Shown here piece after piece: positions 51,958 to 60,158 of a stretch of DNA of 64,000 nt. The translations under genes were made by a program, and so were the position numbers. This DNA comes from G963677485 sp942492855 (GTDB lineage Bacteria > Armatimonadota > HRBIN16). The stretch is from the NCBI GenBank assembly GCA_942492855.1, contig OW818647.1:4898001-4962000 (forward strand), given 5' to 3'. The stretch's first letter is position 1; each line of letters begins with the position of its first letter. The notes under the pieces were generated by a model that did no database searches, was not told the DNA's origin, and worked only from the letters and a program-made list of their open reading frames with translations.

Positions 51958-53670
51958 ATGTCACGCTTACGCGTTCTAGCTTCGACAGTATGGTTGATGG
52001 TACTGGCATTTATGATGGTTACCCTGCCCGTCTGTGCCGCAGGCTTACCCACCATCACCTCATTCACGCCACAGTCCGGTGAAGCGGGCAGCACCGTCAC
52101 CATCACCGGAACAGCATTCACAGGGGCCACTAAGGTCACATTTTGTGGTTACGCGGCTAATTTCACTGTCGTTAACGACACTACGATTACTGCCACAGTG
52201 CCTGACAATACATCAAGAGGTGTTATAGCTGTCACCACCCCAGGTGGCACTAACCAATCGTGGGCTCAATTCACCATCAACCCACCTGTAATAACAGGGT
52301 TTAGCCCTTCACGAGGTAACACTGGACAACAAGTGGTCATCAGCGGAAGGCACTTCACTGGTGCCACGGAAGTTAGGTTCAACGGTGGTATAGCTACCTT
52401 CACAGTCAACAGCGACACATCAATTACTGCCACAGTTCCTGAAAATACTTACAATGGCAAGATATCAGTAATAACACCATATGGCACAGCGAACAGTGAT
52501 GCAGATTTCGTCACAGATTCCCCCACTATCGTAAGCTTTCTTCCGGTTGAGGGCAAACCTGGCCAAGTGGTATCAATCACTGGTACGAACTTCACAGGAG
52601 TCAGCGTGGTCCAGTTTGGAGGCAGTCCAGCCGAGTTTGTTGTGAGGAGTTCCACATTGATCACGGCAAAAGTGCCTGCAGGCGCTATTACCAACAACCT
52701 TGTGATCGTCAACCCATACGGATTTTGCATCAGCTATGGCCAGTTTGTGATCATCCCTGACATCAATTTGACCATCACCTCCTTCACACCCATGAGCGGT
52801 GATGTCGGTCAGGAGGTGACCATCAAAGGGACTGACTTTGACACAGTCTGGGGCGTGGACTTCAACGGCACGTTTGCTGTTTTCAACACCGATGACAGCA
52901 ACACCATCACCACATGGGTGCCTGAGAATGCCACCACAGGCAAAATCACCATCTGGACTGACGGCACCACTGCAGTCACTGCCACCGACTTTGTGACTTC
53001 ATGCCCTACCATTACATCGATCAGCCCATTAAACGGCAAAGCCGGTGACACCATCACCATCACTGGAACGAATTTCGTGGATGGCAGCACATGGATAGAC
53101 TTCACCGGCATGTGGGCTTCGGATGTGACTGTGCTCAGCCCGACATCGTTGACCGTGGTAGTGCCAGACGGAGCCGTGACCGGCCCGGTGACTGTCACCA
53201 CAGATTATGGCACGTTTGAGAGCAGCAGCGTCTTCACCGTGGAGATCACGACAACATCCCTTGACATCACTATAGATCCAGGCTCTGACTACAAGGGTGC
53301 CTACAGCGGCATGGCACTGAAATACACACTGGATGGTGCCGCAAACTACACTGGTGATCTGATCTGCGACACAAACGGTAAAGCGACAATCGATGGGATC
53401 ACTCCCGGCTCATACAGCTTAACGATCAATGGCAGCCACTGGCTGACTCGGAAAATCAACCAGGTCAATGTCAATGGTACAAACATAGTCAACACCACCC
53501 TGACGAATGGCGATGCCGATGGCAACAACGGCGTGGACCTGTTCGACTTTGTCCAGTTGGATATCAATTGGGGGCATCCACATGCCATGTCAGACCTGGA
53601 TGGCGATGGCAATGTCAACCTGTTTGACTATGTGATCATCGACACCAACTTTGGAGCCAAAGGCGACTAG
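51958..53670 (+). CDS. Secreted protein with five IPT/TIG repeats and a dockerin
   Basis: A 570-residue exported protein. The start at 51958 has AAGGAG 8 bases upstream; a longer frame to 51829 is not supported. Signal peptide to about residue 28, then five IPT/TIG immunoglobulin-like repeats of about 80 residues (each opening with ITSFTPxSG...GxxVTITGTxF), a carboxypeptidase-regulatory-like domain (about 440-510) and a C-terminal dockerin-type segment with two EF-hand-like loops (DADGNNGVDLFDF and DLDGDGNVNLFDY). Probably a surface or matrix protein that binds glycans or other proteins; no cohesin partner is visible in the window. Confidence 0.8.
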   Translation: MSRLRVLASTVWLMVLAFMMVTLPVCAAGLPTITSFTPQSGEAGSTVTITGTAFTGATKVTFCGYAANFTVVNDTTITATVPDNTSRGVIAVTTPGGTNQSWAQFTINPPVITGFSPSRGNTGQQVVISGRHFTGATEVRFNGGIATFTVNSDTSITATVPENTYNGKISVITPYGTANSDADFVTDSPTIVSFLPVEGKPGQVVSITGTNFTGVSVVQFGGSPAEFVVRSSTLITAKVPAGAITNNLVIVNPYGFCISYGQFVIIPDINLTITSFTPMSGDVGQEVTIKGTDFDTVWGVDFNGTFAVFNTDDSNTITTWVPENATTGKITIWTDGTTAVTATDFVTSCPTITSISPLNGKAGDTITITGTNFVDGSTWIDFTGMWASDVTVLSPTSLTVVVPDGAVTGPVTVTTDYGTFESSSVFTVEITTTSLDITIDPGSDYKGAYSGMALKYTLDGAANYTGDLICDTNGKATIDGITPGSYSLTINGSHWLTRKINQVNVNGTNIVNTTLTNGDADGNNGVDLFDFVQLDINWGHPHAMSDLDGDGNVNLFDYVIIDTNFGAKGD

Positions 53671-53690
53671 CTTACCCAGACCATGCTTCA

Positions 53691-53725
53691 CGCCATCGGT
53701 GCGGCACTACGCCGCACCGATGGCG
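53691..53725. terminator. Perfect 15-bp hairpin after the TIG/dockerin gene
   Basis: CGCCATCGGTGCGGC, loop ACTAC, then its exact complement, starting 20 bases after the stop codon. It probably insulates the tRNA gene promoter that follows. Confidence 0.7.
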
Positions 53726-53761
53726 GATTCACGTTCGGTTGGTATGACAGTCCCCGTCAAT

Positions 53762-53791
53762 TTGACAGCATCCCCCGTGCTGGTGTACAAT
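53762..53791 (+). promoter_or_regulatory. Promoter of tRNA-Ser
   Basis: Consensus TTGACA (53762-53767), 18-bp spacer and TACAAT (53786-53791), 11 bases before the tRNA 5' end. Confidence 0.75.
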
Positions 53792-53802
53792 GAACCTCGC
53801 GC

Positions 53803-53892
53803 GGAGTGGTGGCCGAGTGGTCGATGGCGCACGCTTGGAAGGCGTGTTTACTCGTAAGGGTAACGTGGGTTCGAATCCCACCCGCTCCGCCA
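53803..53892 (+). tRNA. tRNA-Ser(GGA) with encoded CCA
   Basis: The acceptor stem pairs GGAGTGG with CCGCTCC (one G-U), the anticodon stem CACGC/GCGTG encloses loop TTGGAAG (anticodon GGA), a long class II variable arm follows (about TACTCGTAAGGGTA) and the T arm GTGGG-TTCGAATC-CCAC is canonical. Discriminator G, then CCA is encoded. It sits 31 bases upstream of mnmE and may be cotranscribed with it. Confidence 0.97.
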
Positions 53893-53923
53893 TTTCTATT
53901 TTCTGCCTCCCCATACAGACAAA

Positions 53924-55288
53924 ATGACCAACACCCAGCCGGACACTATCATCGCAATCGCCACACCTCAAGGGACAGGCGGAATCGGGGTCATTCGCAT
54001 CTCAGGCCCGTCCGCATGGAATGTAGCCCGACAGCTCGTAAAACCCTTCCCCAAACAACCTGTTGCCAACCGGGCGTATCCCACCTGGCTGTGGCCCTAT
54101 GGCCTACCCCACCGCATTGACCGATGCTTGCTTCTGTTGTTCAAACAACCCCATAGTTATACCGGAGATCAGACCGCGGAACTGCATCTGCATGGCGGAC
54201 AGGGCATTCTGCAGTCAGCCATTCTGGCGGCGTTACAACACGGCGCGCGCCAGGCGGAGCCCGGCGAGTTCACCCAGCGGGCGTTCTTGAATGGCCGCAT
54301 GGACCTGAGCCAGGCGGAAGCGGTTGCCGACCTCATCGCCTCCCGAAGCCAGCTCGCGGCGGAAGCGGCCGCCAGACAGCACCATGGCGATCTATCGGCC
54401 CGCCTGCGCGGATATCAGCAGCAAATCACTGCCTTCATCGCGCTGATAGAGGCCCACATAGACTTTCCTGACGAGATGGACGAGTTTGACCCCCTCCCCC
54501 TTATTCAAGAGCTGCAAGCCATCTGCACCCATCTGCATGTACTGGCGGATCAGGCTGAGCGTTTTAGGGCCGTGAAAGACGGGGTGGTACTCACCATCGC
54601 CGGTCTGCCAAACGCCGGGAAATCCAGCCTTCTAAACGCCCTTCTGGGACACAGACGGGCTATCGTCAGCGACATCGCGGGCACCACCCGTGACATGGTC
54701 TCAGAGAGTATGGAGATCGACGGCGTGGTGGTTCGGCTGCAGGATACCGCCGGCCTTCGCAGCTCGCAGGACGGCATCGAACAGATGGGCGTGCAGATCA
54801 GCCGTGAGGCCGTGCAGCAATGTGACCTGTGCCTCTATCTGCTCCCCGCCCACCTGCCAGTGGACCCAAGTCAGCACAGCCTCATCGATGCTCGCCTGCC
54901 GAAACCGCTCATACTGGTCAGGAGTATGAGCGACCTGACAGATCAACCCACGTCGATACCTTCTGAATGGCAGGCACAGACCAAGATTGCCATCAGTGCG
55001 AAGTGTGGAACCGGCATGGAGGAGTTGCGCGAAGCGATCGCTGCCCACGTCAGACAGCATACCGCCGGCGAGCTGCCGTTGTTAACCAACACCCGTCACG
55101 CAGAGGCCGCCATACAGGCTGCTGTAGGGCTGCAAAGCACCATTGATACCCTGGCGCACGGAGATGAGTTGGATATGGCAGCCGTGGGGTTGCGTTACGC
55201 ACTAGATAGCCTGGGGCAGATTACGGGCGAGACCACCACAGAGGATGTGATTGAACAGATATTCAGCCGATTTTGTGTGGGTAAATAG
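53924..55288 (+). CDS. mnmE: tRNA modification GTPase MnmE
   Basis: A 454-residue MnmE that, with MnmG, makes 5-carboxymethylaminomethyl-uridine at wobble position 34. N-terminal folate-binding domain starts IIAIATPQGTGGIGVIRISG. The G domain has G1 GLPNAGKSS (from residue 227), the GTTRD loop and DTAGLR. The C-terminal helical domain ends with FCVGK, including the conserved Cys. Length is normal. It follows tRNA-Ser directly and ends at a bidirectional hairpin before a convergent gene. Confidence 0.95.
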   Translation: MTNTQPDTIIAIATPQGTGGIGVIRISGPSAWNVARQLVKPFPKQPVANRAYPTWLWPYGLPHRIDRCLLLLFKQPHSYTGDQTAELHLHGGQGILQSAILAALQHGARQAEPGEFTQRAFLNGRMDLSQAEAVADLIASRSQLAAEAAARQHHGDLSARLRGYQQQITAFIALIEAHIDFPDEMDEFDPLPLIQELQAICTHLHVLADQAERFRAVKDGVVLTIAGLPNAGKSSLLNALLGHRRAIVSDIAGTTRDMVSESMEIDGVVVRLQDTAGLRSSQDGIEQMGVQISREAVQQCDLCLYLLPAHLPVDPSQHSLIDARLPKPLILVRSMSDLTDQPTSIPSEWQAQTKIAISAKCGTGMEELREAIAAHVRQHTAGELPLLTNTRHAEAAIQAAVGLQSTIDTLAHGDELDMAAVGLRYALDSLGQITGETTTEDVIEQIFSRFCVGK

Positions 55289-55291
55289 GAA

Positions 55292-55324
55292 GCCGTCCCT
55301 CAAACACGGCTGATGAGGGACGGC
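55292..55324. terminator. Perfect 11-bp hairpin between convergent genes
   Basis: GCCGTCCCTCA and TGAGGGACGGC with an 11-base loop, starting 4 bases after the mnmE stop and 17 bases before the end of the convergent gene. Suited to terminate both. Confidence 0.65.
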
Positions 55325-55340
55325 GTTGGCTGGCTGTTAG

Positions 55341-56552
55341 CTAGATATGCTCGGATAACAGCTCCGAAGCGGCCTGGATGAAGAAGATAGAGCCGATATC
55401 ACGGATGTGATACGGGTTATCGTCTGTGCCATCAGGCTTGTTGATCTTCTCGATAATGGCACCCTTCAGGTTAGGATCGTTAGGTTTCACCATCTGCATT
55501 TTCATGCAATAGCGCATGCCTCGCATGATCAAAGAGACCCACTTATGGTCGTTGGTCTGTTTGTACAGGTCAAGGTAGACCATCACTGCACAAGCGGTAG
55601 CACTGGTTGCATGGCCGAAGGACTCAGTCTTCAGGTTGGTATAGGTACCCCGAAGAATCCCGCCATCTTTACGCTGTGCACCGGCATACCACTCGCCGGC
55701 CCGTACGAAGCAGCTTAGGAATCGGTGGTCACCACTTTGTTTGTAAGCGGCCAACATCGGGCGGCCCCACCAGTAGCTCTGTCTGGGGTGTAGGCTGCCC
55801 TTAATGGGATTGCTGGGGCCAAATGCCACCCAGTTACCGGGCGGGTCTTCCTCGCGAAGCAGCCGCTCAGCGATCTCATAAAAGACCCGTTTGAACTCTT
55901 CATCGCCGGTGAGGTCATACGCCTTCAGCAGAATTGAGTCATCTATGAGCGGACGTCCTGGGAAACTATGTGATAGAGCGTTGTTCTCCACCACCATCTG
56001 ATCTTTAGGATCATACCAGTCCCTAAACAGCCCCTCGCCATGCAGATACATTTTGCGAATAACCCAGACCAGTGCGTCAAGTGCCCACTGCTGGTATTTC
56101 GTATCGCCAGTGGCTGCGGAGAGGAGGAATAGCCCGTCTAGTGCTTCAAGTATAGCTGAGGTGTTGACTAGGTCAGGGAAATCTTCGTAGGCGAAGATCA
56201 GACCATAATCGGGATGTTCCGGGTCGGAGATTCGGTTAGTTTCGATGAAACCGGCACTGAATTTCGCGGCCTCAAGCAGGCTCTGATCCTTGAGAACTTG
56301 AGACGCCATCACGAGTGCTTTGATGGCCTGACCTGTGTGCCACGTGGGGCAGAAGAAGCTCCACTGTTTTCGGGCCACACTATATTCTCCACGGATCGCG
56401 CCTTTCCAATTGGAAGTGGGGTGACTGGCCTTGTTCTTTTCACAGGTGAGTTGGTCGGTCTTCACCTGTGCTACATCCACTAGCCAGTGGCACGCCAGCT
56501 TGAGGGCCGCGCGAAGCCCTTCGATGTCATTGGTCTCCAAAAAGGTGCCCAT
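55341..56552 (-). CDS. AGE-type (alpha/alpha)6-barrel protein
   Basis: A 403-residue helical protein. The first part (LRAALKLACHWLVDVAQ; QWSFFCPTWHTGQAIKALVMAS) and the repeated W/G-rich helices (EALDGLFLLSAATGDTKYQQWALDALVWVI; WWGRPMLAAYKQSG; GHATSATACAVMVYLDLY) fit the N-acylglucosamine 2-epimerase or lyase/glycosidase barrel. Start at 56552 was preferred to 56573 because the AGAGG ribosome site lies inside the longer frame. No export signal. Substrate unknown; sugar epimerase or unsaturated-glucuronyl-type hydrolase are both possible. Confidence 0.6.
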   Translation of the reverse strand: MGTFLETNDIEGLRAALKLACHWLVDVAQVKTDQLTCEKNKASHPTSNWKGAIRGEYSVARKQWSFFCPTWHTGQAIKALVMASQVLKDQSLLEAAKFSAGFIETNRISDPEHPDYGLIFAYEDFPDLVNTSAILEALDGLFLLSAATGDTKYQQWALDALVWVIRKMYLHGEGLFRDWYDPKDQMVVENNALSHSFPGRPLIDDSILLKAYDLTGDEEFKRVFYEIAERLLREEDPPGNWVAFGPSNPIKGSLHPRQSYWWGRPMLAAYKQSGDHRFLSCFVRAGEWYAGAQRKDGGILRGTYTNLKTESFGHATSATACAVMVYLDLYKQTNDHKWVSLIMRGMRYCMKMQMVKPNDPNLKGAIIEKINKPDGTDDNPYHIRDIGSIFFIQAASELLSEHI

Positions 56553-56804
56553 TGCCGTGTACCTCTTTCGCATTATCCACAGGATGCTGTTTTGATTCCT
56601 GTGTATTGTATGTAGTTTACCTGTTCACGCCCATAGAATGTTCCCAATTCGGGCCTAATTTTGAGTTCTCCCTTAATGTATTTGAGCATCTGTTACTCAT
56701 GTGTATAACAGCCCATCGTTGCTGGCGACCTGATCTGACCATACAAACGATCTGCTGTGTTACCATGTAACTTGCTTACATTCTTATCTATGGGCGAGTG
56801 ATCA

Positions 56805-57572
56805 GTGGCCAACATGCTTCACGCCTCTTCGCAAATCAGCCTCAAGTTACCTCTGTTTGAGGGGCCTCTGGATTTGCTGCTGCATCTGGTGCGCCAGAAC
56901 CGGGTGGAGATCACCGATATCCCCATCGCACTTATCACCGACCAGTATCTGCAATACCTCCGGATGATGGAGGAGATGAACCTGGAGATCGCCAGCGAGT
57001 TCCTGGTGATGGCTACCACACTCATCGAAATCAAATCGCGCACCTTGCTGCCCAAACCTCCTAAGTTGCAGGATGACGAGGAACTCGAAGACCCGCGAGC
57101 GGAACTCGCCGCCCGTCTGGAAGAGTATGGCCGATACAAGGCGGCGGTAGAGACCTTGAAGGCCTGGGAGCAGGACCGACTGCTGTGGTTCTTCCGTAAC
57201 CCCGAAAATGCGGGTGCGGATTACGAACTGCCGTTGGAAGAGGGCGAAATGACCAGCGACTGGCTGGCCAGAGCGCTAGATAAGCTGCTGTCGGATGCCA
57301 TGGAGGACGAAGCTCCTCCCACCACCATCGTGCCCAAAAAGCGAATCTCGCTGCGCATCCGCATGGTTGAGGTTTGGAGGCGGGTATCGAGTGTCGGTCA
57401 TGGTAAAAGGGTCCGATTCCGCGAACTGCTGGACGAGAAGTATAACCGCTGGGATGTGGTGATCACCTTCCTGAGCATGCTGGAGTTGCTGAAACAAGGC
57501 AAACTGATGGTAGAGCAACAGGAGACCTTTGGGGAGATTGAACTTATGATGCGGGAGGAAGAGATAGATTGA
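56805..57572 (+). CDS. scpA: Segregation and condensation protein A
   Basis: A 255-residue kleisin. It opens LKLPLFEGPLDLLLHLVRQNRVEITDIPI, the ScpA N-terminal helix-turn-helix that binds the SMC neck, contains an acidic linker (DDEELEDPRAEL) and ends with a winged-helix (FRELLDEKYNRWDVVITFLSMLELLKQGKL) that binds the SMC head. Start is GTG at 56805, with ATG at 56814 as an alternative. Overlaps scpB by 4 bases (TTGA). Confidence 0.95.
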   Translation: MANMLHASSQISLKLPLFEGPLDLLLHLVRQNRVEITDIPIALITDQYLQYLRMMEEMNLEIASEFLVMATTLIEIKSRTLLPKPPKLQDDEELEDPRAELAARLEEYGRYKAAVETLKAWEQDRLLWFFRNPENAGADYELPLEEGEMTSDWLARALDKLLSDAMEDEAPPTTIVPKKRISLRIRMVEVWRRVSSVGHGKRVRFRELLDEKYNRWDVVITFLSMLELLKQGKLMVEQQETFGEIELMMREEEID

Positions 57573-58147
57573 GTTTTCAGAACGACACTCAGGCACTCAG
57601 TGAACTGCTGGAATGCCTGCTGTTTGTCAGTAATGAACCTGTTCAAATAGTTGAGCTGACCAAATTGTTGGAGATAGACCGCGAACAGATCGAAGAGGGT
57701 TTACAATTGTTATCAACTCGGTGTGCATACAGCGGCCTCCACGTGGTGCAATTAGCAGGTGGTTATCAACTCTGCACAAAAGGCAGCTACAGCGAGATCA
57801 TCGCCAAATACCTCAATCCCAATCAAAACCGCATGACTCGTGCTCAGCTTGAAGTCATGGCCATCATCGCCTACCGGCAGCCGGTCACTGTGCCCGAAAT
57901 TGAGCAGGTTCGCGGCGTACAGAGTGACGCCGTGGTGCGCAAGCTGGCACAGAAGCGCCTCATCGAAGAGTGCGGTAAGAAAAACACACCGGGACGACCC
58001 ACACTCTACGCCACCACCCGGCAGTTCCTGCACTACTTTGGGCTGAACGACATCAGCGAGCTGCCCGATATCGACCAGTTCAGCACCCTGGTGGCCCCAG
58101 CCGATGAAGCAGCCGTAGAGGAGCAGGAGGCTGATTCCGTTGAATAA
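57569..58147 (+). CDS. scpB: Segregation and condensation protein B
   Basis: A 192-residue ScpB with two winged-helix domains: first LLECLLFVSNEPVQIVELTKLL, second VMAIIAYRQPVTVPEIEQVRGVQSDAVVRKLAQKRLIEECG followed by GRPTLYATTRQFLHYFGL. It binds the ScpA linker to form the SMC-ScpAB complex. The start is TTG overlapping the scpA stop, with GGAGG 10 bases upstream. The C-terminus is acidic. Overlaps or abuts the carboxypeptidase gene, forming a three-gene operon. Confidence 0.95.
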   Translation: MSFQNDTQALSELLECLLFVSNEPVQIVELTKLLEIDREQIEEGLQLLSTRCAYSGLHVVQLAGGYQLCTKGSYSEIIAKYLNPNQNRMTRAQLEVMAIIAYRQPVTVPEIEQVRGVQSDAVVRKLAQKRLIEECGKKNTPGRPTLYATTRQFLHYFGLNDISELPDIDQFSTLVAPADEAAVEEQEADSVE

Positions 58148-58166
58148 CCAGTTAAGGCCAGGTAAT

Positions 58167-59447
58167 ATGAATCTTCGCCATTATATACAAATCACCGCCA
58201 TCATATCATTCGTCATCTTCACCCTTAGTTCTCACCTTAACGCTCAAACACGTGGGCTGACACCAGAGATCAATCCTGCACCTACCTTGTTGCCTGGCAG
58301 CAGTCTGGCGATCGACGCAGAGGCAGCCATTGTGATGGACCCCGTCAGCAAACAGGTGCTGTGGAGCAAGAACGGTGACCAGCCCAGACCCAACGCCAGC
58401 ACCACTAAGATGATGACAGCGCTGATACTGCTGGAACAGGCAAAACCAGATTTGGTCATCACGGCCAGCCCTCGTGCCATCGCCATGAAATTCGCATCAC
58501 TCAACATGAAACCCTGCGAAAAGTTTAGCCTCAAGGAGATGCTTTATGCTATCCTCATGCGCAGCTCCAATGATGGATGTGTGAGTGCTGCCGAAGCACT
58601 CAAAGGCACTGAGGCGGCTTTCGTGGCGGAGATGAACAAACGAGCCAAAGAGCTGGGGTGTACCGACACTCATTTCATGAACCCGCACGGGTTGGAGCAG
58701 GCCGGGCATCACAGCACACCGCATGACCTGGCGCTCATCGCCGCCGAGTGCATCAAACACCCGCTGTTCAACGAGATTGTGGCCACAAAACACCATGTCA
58801 TGGCGCGCAGCATCAACCAAAAAGACCTGGCCCTGAAGAACCTGAACAAAGCGTTATGGGCTGTTCCCGGCTGTGACGGCATTAAGACTGGCTATACCAA
58901 GCAGGCCGGAAACTGCCTGGCAGGCTCAGTCACGCGCAACGGGTGGCGCTTAATCACCGTGGTAATGAAGTCACACACAATCCCAGCCGATACCCAGGCC
59001 TTGGCCGATTGGGCGTTCGCGCGTTACGAACCGATGAAGATTATGCCCACAGGTAAGCCGCTTGACCCAATTGCCGCGCAAGGAATCATGGGTAACCCAA
59101 TACCCTTAGTCACGGCCACCGAGGTTCGGGTGGTGCTGCCTAAAGGTGAGCGCATACGGGCCACCACCAAACTCGTAACAATCAAGCCAAACCTGCCGGT
59201 AAGAAAAGGCGACACGCTGGGAGAGCTTCAAGTCAGTGTTGACGGCACTCGGGTCACGACCGTAGGGGCAATCGCCGCTGAGGACGTCTACCCCAACACC
59301 GCCCGACGCAATTTCCTGGTTGGTGCGTTTGGTTTCGCTGTGATCTTCAGGGTGTTCTTGTGGCCTCGCCCGCCAAAGGGCGCCACACCCCGGCGGTTCA
59401 ACGGCAGCGTGCGGCCATCCCGTGTGCGGAACAAGGCCAGGGATTAG
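58167..59447 (+). CDS. dacA: D-alanyl-D-alanine carboxypeptidase (S11, PBP5-like)
   Basis: A penicillin-binding-protein-type carboxypeptidase (426 residues from 58167). Active-site motifs: STTK at residues 78-81, SSN at 133-135, KTG at 240-242. An N-terminal signal/anchor segment (YIQITAIISFVIFTLS) directs it to the envelope, and a C-terminal beta domain plus a hydrophobic then basic tail may hold it to the membrane. An earlier TTG at 58140 with AGGAGG is an equally possible start and overlaps scpB. Expected role: trimming the terminal D-Ala of peptidoglycan stem peptides. Confidence 0.88.
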   Translation: MNLRHYIQITAIISFVIFTLSSHLNAQTRGLTPEINPAPTLLPGSSLAIDAEAAIVMDPVSKQVLWSKNGDQPRPNASTTKMMTALILLEQAKPDLVITASPRAIAMKFASLNMKPCEKFSLKEMLYAILMRSSNDGCVSAAEALKGTEAAFVAEMNKRAKELGCTDTHFMNPHGLEQAGHHSTPHDLALIAAECIKHPLFNEIVATKHHVMARSINQKDLALKNLNKALWAVPGCDGIKTGYTKQAGNCLAGSVTRNGWRLITVVMKSHTIPADTQALADWAFARYEPMKIMPTGKPLDPIAAQGIMGNPIPLVTATEVRVVLPKGERIRATTKLVTIKPNLPVRKGDTLGELQVSVDGTRVTTVGAIAAEDVYPNTARRNFLVGAFGFAVIFRVFLWPRPPKGATPRRFNGSVRPSRVRNKARD

Positions 59448-59528
59448 CGAGCAGGGATGGAGATGGCTGTCGAATGTACCTAACAGTGGATAGCCCCTAT
59501 TCATGCCGGAGGCCTCAAGTCCCTATGC

Positions 59529-59575
59529 CGCGACATCAATGTCTCGGCTATTGACCAATAAGACTGCTGAAGCAG
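59529..59575. repeat. Half copy of the element at 37.6 kb
   Basis: CGACATCAATGTCTCGGCTA, then TTGACC and CTGCTGAAGCAG, matching the left side of 37641-37689 with few changes. Confidence 0.6.
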
Positions 59576-59669
59576 CCTACGGAACCAAGATCACCATCGG
59601 TACGAAGTACCCCTAGCCCGTAACTCTTAAAACATAAGGTGCGAAACATGACGCACGTAATGTTGCGTT

Positions 59670-59864
59670 CCGGACACCCACGAAGTGGGTAAGATTCTTA
59701 TAGCCACGGGTGAGCGTCAGCGTAACCCGTGGTAAATGCGAAACCATACCTGCCCCGAAGTGGGTCGCCCCTGAATGTCACTATTGAAGACCCACTTCGG
59801 GGTAGGCTGAGCACGCCGCTCACCCCTGGCTATAAGAGTTGCTACCCACTTCGTGGGTGCCCGG
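59670..59864. repeat. Nested double-hairpin element, copy 2
   Basis: Shares with 42584-42817 the outer arms (CACCCACGAAGTGGGTAAG...TATAGCCACGGGT, right end CACTTCGTGGGTGCCC) and the inner perfect arms CCCCGAAGTGGGTC and GACCCACTTCGGGG (59753-59766, 59789-59802). The segment between the arms is about 40 bases shorter than in copy 1. Confidence 0.8.
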
Positions 59865-60004
59865 ACGGAAACTATCGTGCGTTACTCGGGCTACCTCACG
59901 GATAAAGGTAATAACCAGCAATCGGGTCACCCCAAACTCCCAAATCTGGTGCATTCCGTGCCCAGCGATTGACAGCCGATGCCAATCACCATAAAATGAA
60001 TCGA

Positions 60005-60110
60005 GTGGCATACGCAATTGCGTTGACCGGGGGAAAGCGGTGAGAATCCGCTGCAGGCCCGCTACGGTGTATCTCTTGCGAGATAAGCCCGAGTGCCCGG
60101 ATGCCAGAAA
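60005..60110 (+). promoter_or_regulatory. Cobalamin riboswitch
   Basis: The conserved aptamer core is clear: GGGGGAAAGCGGTGAGAATC then CGCTGCAGG, CCCGCTACGGTG, a variable hairpin TATCTC-TTGC-GAGATA (60070-60085) and the closing block GCCCGAGTGCCCGGATGCC. Downstream, ACACCGT (60111-60117) is complementary to ACGGTGT (60064-60070) in the core, a possible expression-platform pairing that would be decided by B12 binding. The pilin-like gene starts 49 bases further on, with AGGGG before it. Confidence 0.88.
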
Positions 60111-60158
60111 ACACCGTCACAGCACGGACTCTTCGTGGAAAAAGGGGAATATCTGTAG

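Larger units (their letters stand above)
59448..60158. other. Gene-free spacer with repeats and a riboswitch
   Basis: About 710 bases without a credible gene. It holds a half copy (59529-59575) of the GCGACAT...GCTATTGACC...CTGCTGAAGCAG element also at 37594-37841, then the 195-bp nested double-hairpin element, then the cobalamin riboswitch leader of the pilin-like gene. Confidence 0.75.
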
